A stretch of 64,000 nt of DNA from a virus. The notes below the pieces were generated by a model. The model ran no database searches and had not been told where the DNA came from. It saw only the letters and a program-made list of their open reading frames with translations. Position 1 is the stretch's first letter. Each line of letters opens with the position of its first letter. Of the stretch, positions 1 through 9,696 are shown one piece after another. A program made the position numbers and the translations under genes. Location of the stretch: IMG/VR virus record IMGVR_UViG_3300005253_000361, positions 53,124 to 117,123 of that record; one strand, given 5' to 3'.

Positions 1-1744
1 GGCTGAAGGAGCGGATGATCTGGATGACCTCCATGACCCGGTTGGTCCAGGAGCCGTCAGCCGAGGGAGCGCGGGCGGTCGTCAGGAGGATGCGGTCGCC
101 GATCTTCACCTCAGACATGCCGAGTCCGGTCTCGATCACCCGCACCTCAGTGTCGGGATTGGCCGACACGAACCGGACCCGTTCAGCGAGCTCCACTGCT
201 TGCGCGGCCGTGGTGAGGTAGGTCGTGATGACTCGGTCCTCGGTGCGGCCGTCCAGCTGGACATACCGCGCCTCGTTGTCAGTCCGCTCCCGCGTGAGGA
301 ACCTACGTGACGTCGGGTTCTCCGCGTACCGGACCAGCACCCTAGAGAAGATCGTCTCGATCTTGGTCTCTGGGGCAAATTCCATGATGATGGGGTCGTC
401 CAGCACCGGAGCCCCCACGGGGTAGTAGGGGTACCAGATGGTCGGCTGGATCAGACCCGTGAGACCACGGATCGTCCGCCCCATCACACCCCGCTCGAAG
501 TTGCGGATGTAGGTGCGGGCCGACTGCTCATCCTGGATGTAAGCCGCCTGGGCCCACGGCTGGAACGCGTCCGAGTCGGTCGCGCCAGTCGAGTCGATCT
601 CGGCGTCCAGCAACCCGAGGTAGTTCGTGTAGATCTCGCAGACAATCTCGCCGTAGTACTTCAGGTAGTCAGTCGAGGTCTCCCAGGCCTTACCGCGCGC
701 GGGCTGCCCGGTGGCATCGCACGTAACCACCCCGGGCGTACCACTGTACTGACCCAGGATGGTGAGGCTGCAGCCCGTGAGATCGAGCGTCATGTCGCCG
801 GCGTCGATCTCGACCCCGTCGTCGTAGACCGCGTCAATGGAGTAGAGAGTCTGGTAGGCCGGGTCCGCCACGAGGTACTTACCCTTGTTGTCGGTGGTGT
901 CGACCAGCTTGGGCGTGATGCCGGTCTTGACGCCAAAGAGCAACGGGATCCTGGTCCCCCGGACCTCCTCATCCGTGTTGGGGTAGTTGTCCTCGAAGAT
1001 AGGCGTGACCGGCAGGTTGCGGTACGCCACCTTCTGCTTGTCCCGGACCATCAGCGTCATGGTCTTCATACCGGGCGCGATCGATTCAACGTACAGTTCG
1101 GCAATCTCGGCGTAGTCGCCCCCGCCGCCCGGCGTGTGGGCAAGTGAGTCGCCGCCGAAGTACACCCGGACCTTGGCGTTCTTCCAGGCCCAGGTCGCGG
1201 AGAGCCGGTCGAACATCCCGTCCGCGTTGCTGATCGAGAGCTCGCCCGACGCGACACGCTTGACCGGGCCCCAGAACAGGTCCTCGGTCGACTCGGTTAC
1301 GGACGGCAGCGCCTCAGCGGTCAACCGGGGGTCGTAGATGATGCGGCCGAAGATCCTGGGGTGGGACGCCAGATGGATACGGAAGAAGCTCACCATAGCG
1401 GTATAGAGGTCCGGGTCGACCGAGCCAGTAGTGCTGCAGTAGAGAGTGGAGGTTGAGCCGAGGGACTGCTCGTCGTAGTACCAGGAGCCCGCCGCAGCAT
1501 CGCAGGCCGCGATCGACGCCACCTCGGTCAGATCTACATCGTTCTGCCGGAGCCCAGTCAGCTTCCGGTAGAGGCCGCCCTTCTGGATGTCGGTGCCGAC
1601 GAAGTTCTCGAACGTGATCTCCCACACATTCGTCCGGCCGGCCGTCTTGCTCCAGCCGGCGAGCTTCTGCTTCGGCGTGATCTCGACCAGCACGATCGCC
1701 TCCCGGACCGTCTGGTCGATGAAGTTCTCAAAGGCCTGCGACAA
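1..1744 (-). CDS. Large tail protein, probable tail-tip/hub component (partial, 3' end off the window)
   Basis: The frame is open from the left edge to 1744 on the minus strand (581 codons visible), so the C-terminus is missing. No ATG fits the 5' end; TTG at 1744 lies two bases past the upstream stop and has GGGAGG ten bases before it, so I take it as the start. The protein is rich in aromatic and beta-forming residues and has long segments typical of phage hub proteins that assemble after the tape measure. Its position downstream of the tape measure and a carbohydrate-binding-like tail protein supports a tail-tip role. No catalytic motif was seen; the family assignment rests on context. Confidence 0.75.
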   Translation of the reverse strand, partial: MSQAFENFIDQTVREAIVLVEITPKQKLAGWSKTAGRTNVWEITFENFVGTDIQKGGLYRKLTGLRQNDVDLTEVASIAACDAAAGSWYYDEQSLGSTSTLYCSTTGSVDPDLYTAMVSFFRIHLASHPRIFGRIIYDPRLTAEALPSVTESTEDLFWGPVKRVASGELSISNADGMFDRLSATWAWKNAKVRVYFGGDSLAHTPGGGGDYAEIAELYVESIAPGMKTMTLMVRDKQKVAYRNLPVTPIFEDNYPNTDEEVRGTRIPLLFGVKTGITPKLVDTTDNKGKYLVADPAYQTLYSIDAVYDDGVEIDAGDMTLDLTGCSLTILGQYSGTPGVVTCDATGQPARGKAWETSTDYLKYYGEIVCEIYTNYLGLLDAEIDSTGATDSDAFQPWAQAAYIQDEQSARTYIRNFERGVMGRTIRGLTGLIQPTIWYPYYPVGAPVLDDPIIMEFAPETKIETIFSRVLVRYAENPTSRRFLTRERTDNEARYVQLDGRTEDRVITTYLTTAAQAVELAERVRFVSANPDTEVRVIETGLGMSEVKIGDRILLTTARAPSADGSWTNRVMEVIQIIRSFS

Positions 1745-1746
1745 CG

Positions 1747-2520
1747 CTAGCGGGCCTCCCGAAACTTCAGTGGGGCCGTCACGACACCCATGGTGCGGTG
1801 GTTGAACTCCATCAGGGCCAGGCTGCCCAGCATGGTCCAGGAGAATTGGCCGTCCGTGACGTTGTCGAACTGGTCGTTGTCCGGGTCGAGCATCAGGATG
1901 AAGTCGCGCTTGCCCTGCCAGCGGTAGAACCCAGTGAGCTTCGTGAGGTCGAGCTCGTCGCCGATGTTGAACCGGACCTCCCGATACTTCGAGCGCACGT
2001 ATAGGGAGCGCTGACCGTCGTCGCTGAAGACCTCGACCGAGGGGTCGGGCTGCTTGAAGTTGAAGCCCGGGCGGTAGTCGAAGTCGACCTTCGGCCCGAG
2101 GAAGATGTAGCCGATCTGGATGTCGTCGGCGTTACCTGAATCCTCGACCAGGAGACGCCAGTACTGATACGAGAGCGTGGAGGGGACCGCGTAGGCCGCC
2201 ACACCGTAGTCAGAACTGAATGGAATGTCGTCGATCGTGATAGCCGGCGGACTGAATCCAGCATTAGCCGAGCCCACCAGCGTCACGGTCGCGCCCGCGG
2301 TCCAGTTGTGGTCCAGCACTACTAGCTGGTCCACAGGTAGCGCGGACGGCAGGTTGACCTGCATCCACTCAGCTGTTTTGCCGGTGGCCTCCCACACACG
2401 GACGCGCTGCGGGTTCTGGATGTTGTCGTCGGGCAGGGTTACTTGTTGGCTCGAACCCGACACACCGGCGCCAGGCCGGGTGACCCAGTTCACGTAACAG
2501 AACCTCGCAATGTTGGACAT
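1747..2520 (-). CDS. Minor tail protein with discoidin-like domain
   Basis: A 257-residue protein. Residues about 50-145 have the alternating beta pattern of F5/8-type (discoidin) domains: a WMQVNLP-like strand, a LVVLDHN strand and a closing YWRLLVED...IQIGYIFLG segment. Such domains are common in adsorption and tail-tip proteins. The C-terminal half (YRPGF onward) resembles the region that joins tail-tip proteins to the tube. It lies between the tape measure and the large hub-like protein, so a distal-tail or minor-tail role is likely. Ligand binding is inferred and not shown. Confidence 0.65.
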   Translation of the reverse strand: MSNIARFCYVNWVTRPGAGVSGSSQQVTLPDDNIQNPQRVRVWEATGKTAEWMQVNLPSALPVDQLVVLDHNWTAGATVTLVGSANAGFSPPAITIDDIPFSSDYGVAAYAVPSTLSYQYWRLLVEDSGNADDIQIGYIFLGPKVDFDYRPGFNFKQPDPSVEVFSDDGQRSLYVRSKYREVRFNIGDELDLTKLTGFYRWQGKRDFILMLDPDNDQFDNVTDGQFSWTMLGSLALMEFNHRTMGVVTAPLKFREAR

Positions 2521-2544
2521 CGTCTGTGCCTCCTTGCGGCAAAC

Positions 2545-5500
2545 TTAGTTATACGGGAACACGCCGTCCTGGTGTACCGAAATATCCCCGTTTAGGGTCC
2601 CCTCGCCAACAATCTTCGCCACGACCCCCTGGACCTCTCGGTTGCCGATGAACACCTGGATAGTCGGGCGCACCACCGGAGTCATATCGGAACCGCCCAG
2701 GTTGGCACCACTGAGGGCTTCCGCGACCGCCTTGGCGATCTGGTTGGGTGAGATCGAGGCCGCCATCGAGGCCGCCGGCGCGGTCTGGCTGACATCCCCG
2801 GCGGAAAAGTCGCCGAGCCCGGAGTAGTTTAGCGAGGCCGCCATGGTGGCGCCGGCATCGGTGAAGAAGCCAGTGAGGTTGGCGGCGGTCTCCTGGCCGT
2901 ACTGCCGGAGCAACTTGAACTGTTTGACGGCGCCCTTCCGTACATCCGGGAACACGCTGTTCCCGATCATGTCGTCCTCGTACGCCCCGAAGTATCCACT
3001 CAGCCGTCGAGCAGCTTCTCGCCCGGCATCGTCCATTCCCTGGAAGGTGTCGTCAACATAACGGCCCATGTCGCCCCAGCCGTCCTCCATCTCGTCCCAC
3101 AAGTTGCCGTAGTTGGTCCGGAGGTCATCGTAGGCGCCCTGCCCAGCCTCCGAGATGTCGCGGAACGCATCCTGACCGTTTCGGGAAACGAACCCGAAGC
3201 CGTCCCGGATGTCCTTCAGGACGTTCACAACGTCCTCCATGATGTCGTGCATGTCCCGCTGGGCCTCGGTGATGATCCCGGCCTCTTCCGCCTGGTCAAT
3301 CAACTCCTGAGTAGCATCACTCAACTCGTACCCGTACTGCGCGGCGGTGTCGCGGACCTCAGTCAGGTAACCGGCCATGACGCCGAGCGCCTGGTTGTGG
3401 TCAAAGCCAGCCGCGGTCAACTCCTCATACATGCCGGAGCCCTGCTGGGTCAGCAGTTCGAACGTCTCGAGGTTCATCGCGCCAATGTTGTTGAGGCCCG
3501 CCATGACCTGCGTGAGTCCGCCGAAACCGTCGACGAGCTCGCGGTTGGTCTGCACGAGGCTGCGGAACTGGATCAGCTTGTTGAACGCCGCGTCGCCTTC
3601 GATGCCCAGCAGCTGCTGTCGGCGAACCAGCTCATCGAGACTCGGCGCGATGGCGTCCATCGCCTCAACAACGGAGGAGCCGTTCGCGATCATCTCGTTG
3701 AAGACCGTCAGGGTGATGATACCGAGGCGCTCATACTCAGCCGTCAGATCGCCACCACTCGCGATCAGCACCTCGATCTCCTTCTGGAGCTCATGAATCT
3801 GCTCCGCCTCCTCCTCGGTGAGCTCGCGATTCTCCTCCCGCGCGTCCGCGAGAATCTTCGCGATCGCCTCAGTCTTCTCCAGCCAGAGATCAAACAGAGG
3901 ACCGTGGACCGCCAGCAGCTTCTCCAGGCCTTCAGCCACACCGGCGAGCTCATCGCCGATGAACGCGAGGACGGACGGGATCTCGAGACCACGTTCCCGA
4001 ACCTCCTTGAGGAACCGAATGACGGATGCGTCGCCCGTGATGCCGAGCTCCTTCATCTGCTCCACCAGCAGACCAAAGGCATCGTCCAGAATCTTCGTGG
4101 CCTGGCTAGTCGAGATCACGCCGCTATCTAGATCGTAGAACAGCTGTACCAGCTGACCCGCGTACCGGCTGAAGTTCTCGGTCGTGACCCCGATCTCCTC
4201 CATGACGGCTCCCATGTGGAGCACGCGCGACGCAAATATCCCGATCGACTCAGACGACTTAGCGATCTTCCCTCCCAGCTCCAGCGAGAGAGTGCCCATG
4301 TTGGCGTAGAAAAACACCACGGTCTTGGCCAGCTTCTCGAACTTCTCCTCAGCCGACTCAGTGAAGAAGCCGATGATTGACCCGATGGCCGCACCGACGC
4401 CGGCGATCGCAGCACCGATGGGACCGCCGGTAGCGAACCCGGTCGCGATTGCGGAGCCGATCGCCACGATGGCGCCCTTCCAGCCGGCCGAAGCGGTGGC
4501 GGCGTAACCAGCGACAGCAGAACCGACACCGAGGAAGATCTTGCCCACCATGCCCATGCCCTCTTCGGTGGCCTGCACCATCTCACCATCCTGGCCCACC
4601 ACATCACCCCACGAAACGGACGCCTCAACCGAGACCTGTTCCACCGTACCGCCAGAACCGAGAAGCTTGGTGAACCACCCCTGCACGACGCCGACAAACC
4701 CCTCAGCTTGCTTCTCAGCCGGGCCAAAGAACTTATCCCGCAGAGACAGCAACAGGCCACCGAACGTGTCGACGATCATCTTCTTCGCGAGACCCTTGAA
4801 GAGACGCTCGATGAATTCACCGAACGAGGTGCCGTCAAAAATCATTTGGGCAATCGCGTCCCCCATGCCCTTCGTGATGGAGTCGAAGAAGTTGGTCCAG
4901 AGGTCCTTCCCCTTCTTGGTGCTCTCGGCCATCTCGTCGCGGATCTTCTGCTGCAGGGCCCCGAAGTCCCCACCCATCTCCTCATAGATCCGCTTGATCT
5001 CTTGGAACTCGGCCCCGTAGAGCGAGTTGACGACATCGATCGGCAGCGCAGCCGCGATCAGCTCTTCTCGTCCTTCGACGAGGGTTCCGAGCAGCTCGCC
5101 CACATACAGCCGCTTGAGTGCCGGCGCCCAGTCCTGCACCATAAAATCCTGCACGACGAGGAGGCCGTCCGTGAGACTCTGCTTGATCTGGAACGGAAGA
5201 TCTGTCGACACGAAACCATCACCGAGCTTGTTCAGCTCTTCGCGCACATCCGCCAGCGCATCCACAAACGCTTGCGTTTCCTTTGCGAGAGTGCCGGACT
5301 CGACCAAGTACCGCCCCATGATGCCGAAGAATTCGTCATTGATGTAGTCGCCGTACAGCTTGTGGAACTTCCGAACACGTGCCAACTGGTCCCCGACGAG
5401 CTGTAGGGCCTTCATTTCCGACAGACCCTCCGCGATGTTCTTACGGTAGATCTGCAGGATTGCTTCCTGGACCTCAATATAGGACTCACGATCCGAGATC

Positions 5501-7704
5501 TCCTGGAGCATCTGCTCCCGGAGCTTGACCCGCGCGGCGGCAGCGGCGCGGATCACCTCATTCTCCGACTCGAGAGCCTTAAGCTCAGCCTTGTGCATCA
5601 CATCCAGCAGGACGTACCCATTGGCCCAGACATCGATATTGTCTGCCGCATCGAGGACCGTCTGGGACCAGCCCCAAGTGGTGTCGTCAACTGCCTTGAT
5701 CCCGCCGGCGAGATGCGACAGACCCAACACCATGTCAGCTGCCGCGCCCATCCCCAGCAGGCGCATCTGCATGGAGGCGGCGAACAACTTGAGCGACATG
5801 TTGTGGAGTGCGTCCTCGACAACCTGGAACGCGGGGGCGACCAAGTCGCGCATAATCGTCGCGACCGTGCGCGCGATGTCGATCGTCATGGTCTCGGCGA
5901 ACCACGCAATACTCTCGCCCATCTTCCCGAGGCCCCAAAAGACCATGTCGACGAAGCCATTCCACTCAGGCTCGAAATCCTCCGAGATCGCCCGACCGGC
6001 CGTCTGGGCCATCCAGGTGAAAGCGTGACCAAGGTCGCGGAGCCCCTGCTGCATGATGAACGACTGGTTGTAGGCGTCGCGAAAGGCCCAGATGACCCCG
6101 ATCAAGGTGAAGCCCTTGACGATGGCCCAGAAGGCTCGGAACGCCCACCCGACCTCCAAAACGGTGTTCTTAAACAGACCCAACCAGCTGAGCCCGATCA
6201 TCAGCGAGGGGATGAAGACGTCGAAGAAAGCGACGTAGCCGACCAACACCTGCAAGAGACCCGTCAGAACAGCCTTGACCTCACTGGCGGCAAACTTGAG
6301 CCTATCGAAGTTGACAATCATCCAGTCGATCTTCTCGCTCGCGAGATCGATCCACCGGACGAGCGTGTCCTTCATACTGAAGAACCACAGCAGAGACAGG
6401 TCGGTCACCTTGGAGAAGAAGAGCTTGTACCGGTTCGTCAGTGAGCCCAGAAGGGCCTCATAGGTCGCGACCGACAGATTCCCCTCGACCGAGTTCTTCC
6501 ACCGATCAGAAAACTGCTGGAGCGAATCGATCCCAACCGCCAGACTGGCTCGAAAAGACGTGATGAACTGAGCCACGACCGGGCCGGCGCGGCGCCCAAA
6601 GATAACGGCCGAATCGCCGGCGTCGAAGAACGAGAACGCGAGGGTCCGAAGGATGTCGGGGAGTGGACGCATCAGCGGGTCGAGGTCCCTCACTCGCAAC
6701 CCGAGCTCCAAGATGCGCTTGGCTGCTTCCGTGCTCGGATCCAGCAGGGCCTGGATCATGAACCGGAACGCCCGGCCCGAGATACCGCCCTGCTTGGTCA
6801 CGTCGACAAAACCCGCCACGACCGCCATCATGTCCGAGATCCCAACACCCGCGGCCGCTGCGGCCGGGGCGGAAAACTTCAGGGCATCCTTCAGGCGATC
6901 GATATTGAGCGTGGTGGTGGCGATAGAGAACACGAGACCGTCCGCGATATCGCCCAGGTCCTCGGACGAGAGCCCGAAGGCCTTCATAATCTGGGTCAAG
7001 ATATCGGTTGCGGTCGAGAGGTCTGTCTGGGCCGCAGCGGCGAACGCAGCCGAGGCGGCGATCGCGTCCTGGACTTCCGGCACCGTGAGCCCGACCGACA
7101 CAAGCTCGTACATTGCGGTCGCAAGCTGAGTGGCGGTGAAGACGGTCTCGCGGGCAAGCGTCCTGGCGGTTTCGGTGAGCTGCTCGAAGGCCGGCTGGAT
7201 CACATCCGTCACAGCGGCTGCGGCCACAACCGCCGTACGGAGCATCGCGTCCTCGAAGTCCTTGCCGGTCTGGATCGTGAACCGGATCCCCTCACGGATC
7301 CATCGGAGCGGGGCCAAGACAGCATTCTGAATCGTGGTGGCGAACGTGAACGTGAGCCTGCGGACGAAGACCCCGGAGAAGTTTTGAAGGTCGGACTTCA
7401 TGTGACCCCAGAGGGATCGATAGCTCGAGCCCATCTGCTTCCCGGACTTCTCGGAATTCGACATCGAGACCGCCATCTGACCCAGGCCGGTCTTGGCCGA
7501 CATCCCGATCTTGTCGTAGTTCTTGGAGGCCTGGGAGGCGAACTGGTTCAACGTCGCGAACGGGTTCGCGGCCTTCGTCATGGAGGCGCCCGAGGTGGCG
7601 GCAAACTGCTTGATGCGAGTGGCCGCGACAGCGAGGTCAGCCGCGAAGAGACGCAGATCGGCCCGGAGGGCGATCAGGTACTCTTCACGCGATACGACCG
7701 ACAC
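2545..7704 (-). CDS. Tail tape measure protein
   Basis: At 1719 residues this is the largest gene in the window. Residues about 165-400 match the TP901-type tape measure core: a long Ala/Thr-rich amphipathic stretch with GLTVPEVQDA, LSTATDILTQIMKAFG and FSAPAAAAAGVGISDM, followed by KQGGISGRAFRFMIQAL. Hydrophobic segments near residues 490-560 and a Gly/Ala-rich hydrophobic stretch near 1080-1145 suit DNA-ejection channel regions. At the usual ~1.5 Angstrom per residue the tail would be about 255 nm long. It follows the tail chaperone pair, the standard siphovirus order. Confidence 0.95.
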   Translation of the reverse strand: MSVVSREEYLIALRADLRLFAADLAVAATRIKQFAATSGASMTKAANPFATLNQFASQASKNYDKIGMSAKTGLGQMAVSMSNSEKSGKQMGSSYRSLWGHMKSDLQNFSGVFVRRLTFTFATTIQNAVLAPLRWIREGIRFTIQTGKDFEDAMLRTAVVAAAAVTDVIQPAFEQLTETARTLARETVFTATQLATAMYELVSVGLTVPEVQDAIAASAAFAAAAQTDLSTATDILTQIMKAFGLSSEDLGDIADGLVFSIATTTLNIDRLKDALKFSAPAAAAAGVGISDMMAVVAGFVDVTKQGGISGRAFRFMIQALLDPSTEAAKRILELGLRVRDLDPLMRPLPDILRTLAFSFFDAGDSAVIFGRRAGPVVAQFITSFRASLAVGIDSLQQFSDRWKNSVEGNLSVATYEALLGSLTNRYKLFFSKVTDLSLLWFFSMKDTLVRWIDLASEKIDWMIVNFDRLKFAASEVKAVLTGLLQVLVGYVAFFDVFIPSLMIGLSWLGLFKNTVLEVGWAFRAFWAIVKGFTLIGVIWAFRDAYNQSFIMQQGLRDLGHAFTWMAQTAGRAISEDFEPEWNGFVDMVFWGLGKMGESIAWFAETMTIDIARTVATIMRDLVAPAFQVVEDALHNMSLKLFAASMQMRLLGMGAAADMVLGLSHLAGGIKAVDDTTWGWSQTVLDAADNIDVWANGYVLLDVMHKAELKALESENEVIRAAAAARVKLREQMLQEISDRESYIEVQEAILQIYRKNIAEGLSEMKALQLVGDQLARVRKFHKLYGDYINDEFFGIMGRYLVESGTLAKETQAFVDALADVREELNKLGDGFVSTDLPFQIKQSLTDGLLVVQDFMVQDWAPALKRLYVGELLGTLVEGREELIAAALPIDVVNSLYGAEFQEIKRIYEEMGGDFGALQQKIRDEMAESTKKGKDLWTNFFDSITKGMGDAIAQMIFDGTSFGEFIERLFKGLAKKMIVDTFGGLLLSLRDKFFGPAEKQAEGFVGVVQGWFTKLLGSGGTVEQVSVEASVSWGDVVGQDGEMVQATEEGMGMVGKIFLGVGSAVAGYAATASAGWKGAIVAIGSAIATGFATGGPIGAAIAGVGAAIGSIIGFFTESAEEKFEKLAKTVVFFYANMGTLSLELGGKIAKSSESIGIFASRVLHMGAVMEEIGVTTENFSRYAGQLVQLFYDLDSGVISTSQATKILDDAFGLLVEQMKELGITGDASVIRFLKEVRERGLEIPSVLAFIGDELAGVAEGLEKLLAVHGPLFDLWLEKTEAIAKILADAREENRELTEEEAEQIHELQKEIEVLIASGGDLTAEYERLGIITLTVFNEMIANGSSVVEAMDAIAPSLDELVRRQQLLGIEGDAAFNKLIQFRSLVQTNRELVDGFGGLTQVMAGLNNIGAMNLETFELLTQQGSGMYEELTAAGFDHNQALGVMAGYLTEVRDTAAQYGYELSDATQELIDQAEEAGIITEAQRDMHDIMEDVVNVLKDIRDGFGFVSRNGQDAFRDISEAGQGAYDDLRTNYGNLWDEMEDGWGDMGRYVDDTFQGMDDAGREAARRLSGYFGAYEDDMIGNSVFPDVRKGAVKQFKLLRQYGQETAANLTGFFTDAGATMAASLNYSGLGDFSAGDVSQTAPAASMAASISPNQIAKAVAEALSGANLGGSDMTPVVRPTIQVFIGNREVQGVVAKIVGEGTLNGDISVHQDGVFPYN

Positions 7705-7720
7705 GCTGCATCACTGCTCC

Positions 7721-8269
7721 TTAGATTCGTGTTCCGGAAAATCCCTGGCTGAACAGGGCCCCGAACTTGGGCTTCATTTCCTCGTAAGACCCGCGCAGAA
7801 AATCCCGCTGGATCATGTAGCGGGTCCCGTCGATCACGTAGATCGCGTGGGGCGCCCGGGTGGTGTCGACCCCGACCTTCGCGACAACCGCATAGCCGCT
7901 CCGGATCTTCATCTCGCTGAAGATGGCATCGATCAGCTGCGACGAAACCGTGATGCCCCCACCACGACGCACGTCAAACTGAATGTGGACGTCGAACGGT
8001 CCGTGGGGCCGGGGAGAGCGGTCGGCCCCGGATTCGTCTGCCCTTGTGCGGTAGCCGTAGGGATGGCCCATGCGGGCGAGTTGCTCGAGAGTGTGCTCAT
8101 CGATATGACCAACGTGGGCCCGAATGGCGGCCTCGAGAGCATCGCTGCAGACCAGCAGACCGCCAGTCGCGCGCACCAGAGCCAAAGACCGAAAACGGAT
8201 CTGGATACGGTCCCACTGCGCGGTGTGCTGGAACGGCTGCAGAAAGAAACCATCCTTCCGCCTAGCCAC
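7721..8269 (-). CDS. Tail-associated protein of unknown function
   Basis: A 182-residue protein between the chaperone frameshift product and the tape measure. It starts at GTG 8269 and overlaps the end of the chaperone -1 frame by eight bases, which implies translational coupling. The C-terminal segment RYMIQRDFLRGSYEEMKPKF recalls HK97 gp10-like head-tail proteins, but I cannot confirm this. No enzyme motif is visible. Confidence 0.6.
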   Translation of the reverse strand: MARRKDGFFLQPFQHTAQWDRIQIRFRSLALVRATGGLLVCSDALEAAIRAHVGHIDEHTLEQLARMGHPYGYRTRADESGADRSPRPHGPFDVHIQFDVRRGGGITVSSQLIDAIFSEMKIRSGYAVVAKVGVDTTRAPHAIYVIDGTRYMIQRDFLRGSYEEMKPKFGALFSQGFSGTRI

Positions 8270-8977
8270 TCACAACAGATCCCGGATGCATCATCTCGAC
8301 CTTTCGTAGGGACTCATCCGAATCCACCACGAGAGCCGTATCGCCCGAACGAGAGCCAGTGGAACTCTTACCGCTCCACGCATCCGATTCCGCCTTCTTC
8401 CGATCGATGATGCGGTCCAGCAGGAGCCGGATCTCATCCATCGACAGGTCGAAGATCTCCGGTACGGTCCAGCCGTACTCGTGCGCCAGAGTGTCGACGA
8501 TCCGACTTACGGGGTGCTCATCCGGCCTGACACTTTGCCCATCAGCGTGAGAAGATCGGCGCCTTCGGCATAGAATAAAGGGATCAGGAGGTCCGCCACA
8601 TCGGCAGTCTCGAGGTCCGCCAGATCTTTATCCGTCAGCGACGGATAGGCGAGCCCCAGCAACCGATCCACATATCCCGGGACGATCATCAGAATGTCCT
8701 GCATGATGGGCAGGAAATCCGTGGGCTGGAGTTTCATGAAGTCCAGCTTCTTGAACTCCGGAACATCCCGCACCAACTCACCGAAGGTCTGCAGGATTTT
8801 GGCCTGGAGTTGCCACTTCAACTTCGGAAACGGAATCTTCTTCCCGTTCGAGGCGAGCTCGATCTCATCGGGTGGGACGAAAACGTCCAGTTCGGGTTCG
8901 ACCGGTACTTCTTCCTCGACCGCTACTGCGTCGGGAGCCTCGGTGGGCTCCTCCTTCGTGGGCGTTGCCTTGGGCAC
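8262..8977 (-). CDS. Tail assembly chaperone, -1 frameshift form (GT-like)
   Basis: The -1 frame stays open past the stop of the short form and encodes a coherent T-like extension (RIVDTLAHEYGWTVPEIFDL, LLLDRIIDRKK) ending at 8262. No start codon or ribosome site of its own is visible, which is the usual layout for G/GT chaperones. Two slip sites are possible: the canonical heptamer CCCTTTA at 8582-8576, and a non-canonical GGGCAAAG ending near 8533. The zero frame still looks coding between them, so I slightly favour the later site. The fused product would be about 238 residues. The exact junction is unproven. Confidence 0.75.
8507..8977 (-). CDS. Tail assembly chaperone, short form (G-like)
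   Basis: A 156-residue protein encoded just before the tape measure and just after the tail tube gene. The N-terminal 45 residues are Pro/Glu-rich; the rest is helical with conserved-looking segments such as PFPKLKWQLQAKILQTFGEL. The upstream GTG at 8986 falls inside the Shine-Dalgarno sequence (GGAGGTGA), so GTG 8977, five bases after it, is the better start. The gene ends at 8507 in the normal frame and continues in the -1 frame. By analogy with lambda gpG/gpGT it should coat and fold the tape measure during tail assembly. Confidence 0.85.
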   Translation of the reverse strand: MPKATPTKEEPTEAPDAVAVEEEVPVEPELDVFVPPDEIELASNGKKIPFPKLKWQLQAKILQTFGELVRDVPEFKKLDFMKLQPTDFLPIMQDILMIVPGYVDRLLGLAYPSLTDKDLADLETADVADLLIPLFYAEGADLLTLMGKVSGRMSTP

Positions 8978-8981
8978 CGCG

Positions 8982-8997
8982 ATCACCTCCAGGTGAT
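8982..8997 (-). promoter_or_regulatory. Hairpin occluding the chaperone ribosome site
   Basis: A perfect seven-base-pair inverted repeat, ATCACCT and AGGTGAT around two bases, contains the GGAGGTGA ribosome site of the chaperone gene. Folding would hide the site and could hold chaperone synthesis low. It abuts the T-run of the upstream terminator. Confidence 0.5.
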
Positions 8998-9024
8998 AAA
9001 AAAGTAGGACGCATCAGGTGCGTC
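8998..9024 (-). terminator. Rho-independent terminator after the tail tube gene
   Basis: On the minus strand GACGCA pairs with TGCGTC around a five-base loop (9008-9024), followed by CTAC and six Ts (9003-8998). It lies just past the tail tube stop and should separate tube transcripts from the chaperone and tape measure. Confidence 0.75.
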
Positions 9025-9034
9025 AACCAGGTCC

Positions 9035-9574
9035 TTATTGCTTCTGGATCTGGAAATACCGATTCTTGTCGGCCAGACTGCCACCAGCCCAGTCCGTGCT
9101 CGCCAGGACTGCGTCCCAACGATACGGGAACTTGTGCGAATCCTCGCCGAAACCGAGCGAGACCTCACCGTTGCCGACAGCCTCCCAGATGCGGACATCA
9201 ATCGTGCCGCCCGAGGGAGTCTGATGCTGGATCAGGAGAGCGATCTTTGCAGTGTTCGGGTCGCCTCCGAAGTCCAACTTGCCGGAAACGGAGGTAACTC
9301 CGCAGCCGAGCGCCTGAGAGATTGCATACAGGTCCCATTCGAGACCGCTGCAGGAATAACCGACATCCTGCGACTGATTGAACCTCTTGACCAGCGCACT
9401 GGGGTTGCCCTGACGCACATCGAGAACGGAAGTCCGGATCTCCAACTGAGAGCCGGACTCAACCGCGCCGAGATGAGTCGAGGGGGTGGTGCCTACCGGG
9501 CCGACATAGACCACACCGGGGCCGAACGACAAGTCGTTCTGGGTAATGGTGGGTACGTTGAGTGGTCCAGCCAA
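9035..9574 (-). CDS. Major tail (tube) protein
   Basis: A 179-residue beta-rich protein upstream of the chaperone, the position of the tail tube subunit in siphoviruses. It has the tube-like opening FGPGVVYVGP, a central DVGYSCSGLEW strand and a terminal FPYRWDAVLAS...DKNRYFQIQKQ segment. The frame extends to a GTG at 9586, but that codon is one base after the ribosome site; TTG at 9574 follows AGGAGGTG by nine bases and is preferred. A terminator follows directly, as expected for a highly expressed subunit. A GGTGAGAGTT-type motif lies 74 nt upstream. Confidence 0.8.
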   Translation of the reverse strand: MAGPLNVPTITQNDLSFGPGVVYVGPVGTTPSTHLGAVESGSQLEIRTSVLDVRQGNPSALVKRFNQSQDVGYSCSGLEWDLYAISQALGCGVTSVSGKLDFGGDPNTAKIALLIQHQTPSGGTIDVRIWEAVGNGEVSLGFGEDSHKFPYRWDAVLASTDWAGGSLADKNRYFQIQKQ

Positions 9575-9647
9575 GTGACGCCACACCTCCTATGGTGCTT
9601 GGGGGTTAAACTACCGAGCCAGTGTAACGATGAAGAATTACCCGGGG

Positions 9648-9665
9648 CAATGCAACTCTCACCGG
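9648..9665 (-). promoter_or_regulatory. GGTGAGAGTT motif upstream of tail tube gene (putative late promoter/activator site)
   Basis: The minus strand reads CCGGTGAGAGTTGCATTG. It is one of five copies in the window and lies 74 nt before the chosen tube start. Confidence 0.45.
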
Positions 9666-9696
9666 GACGTGGATAGCCGTGTAACGGCTCGACACC

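Noticed and set aside
3247-4131. A 294-codon plus-strand frame opposite the tape measure gene
   Set aside because: Shadow of a long helical gene with biased codons.
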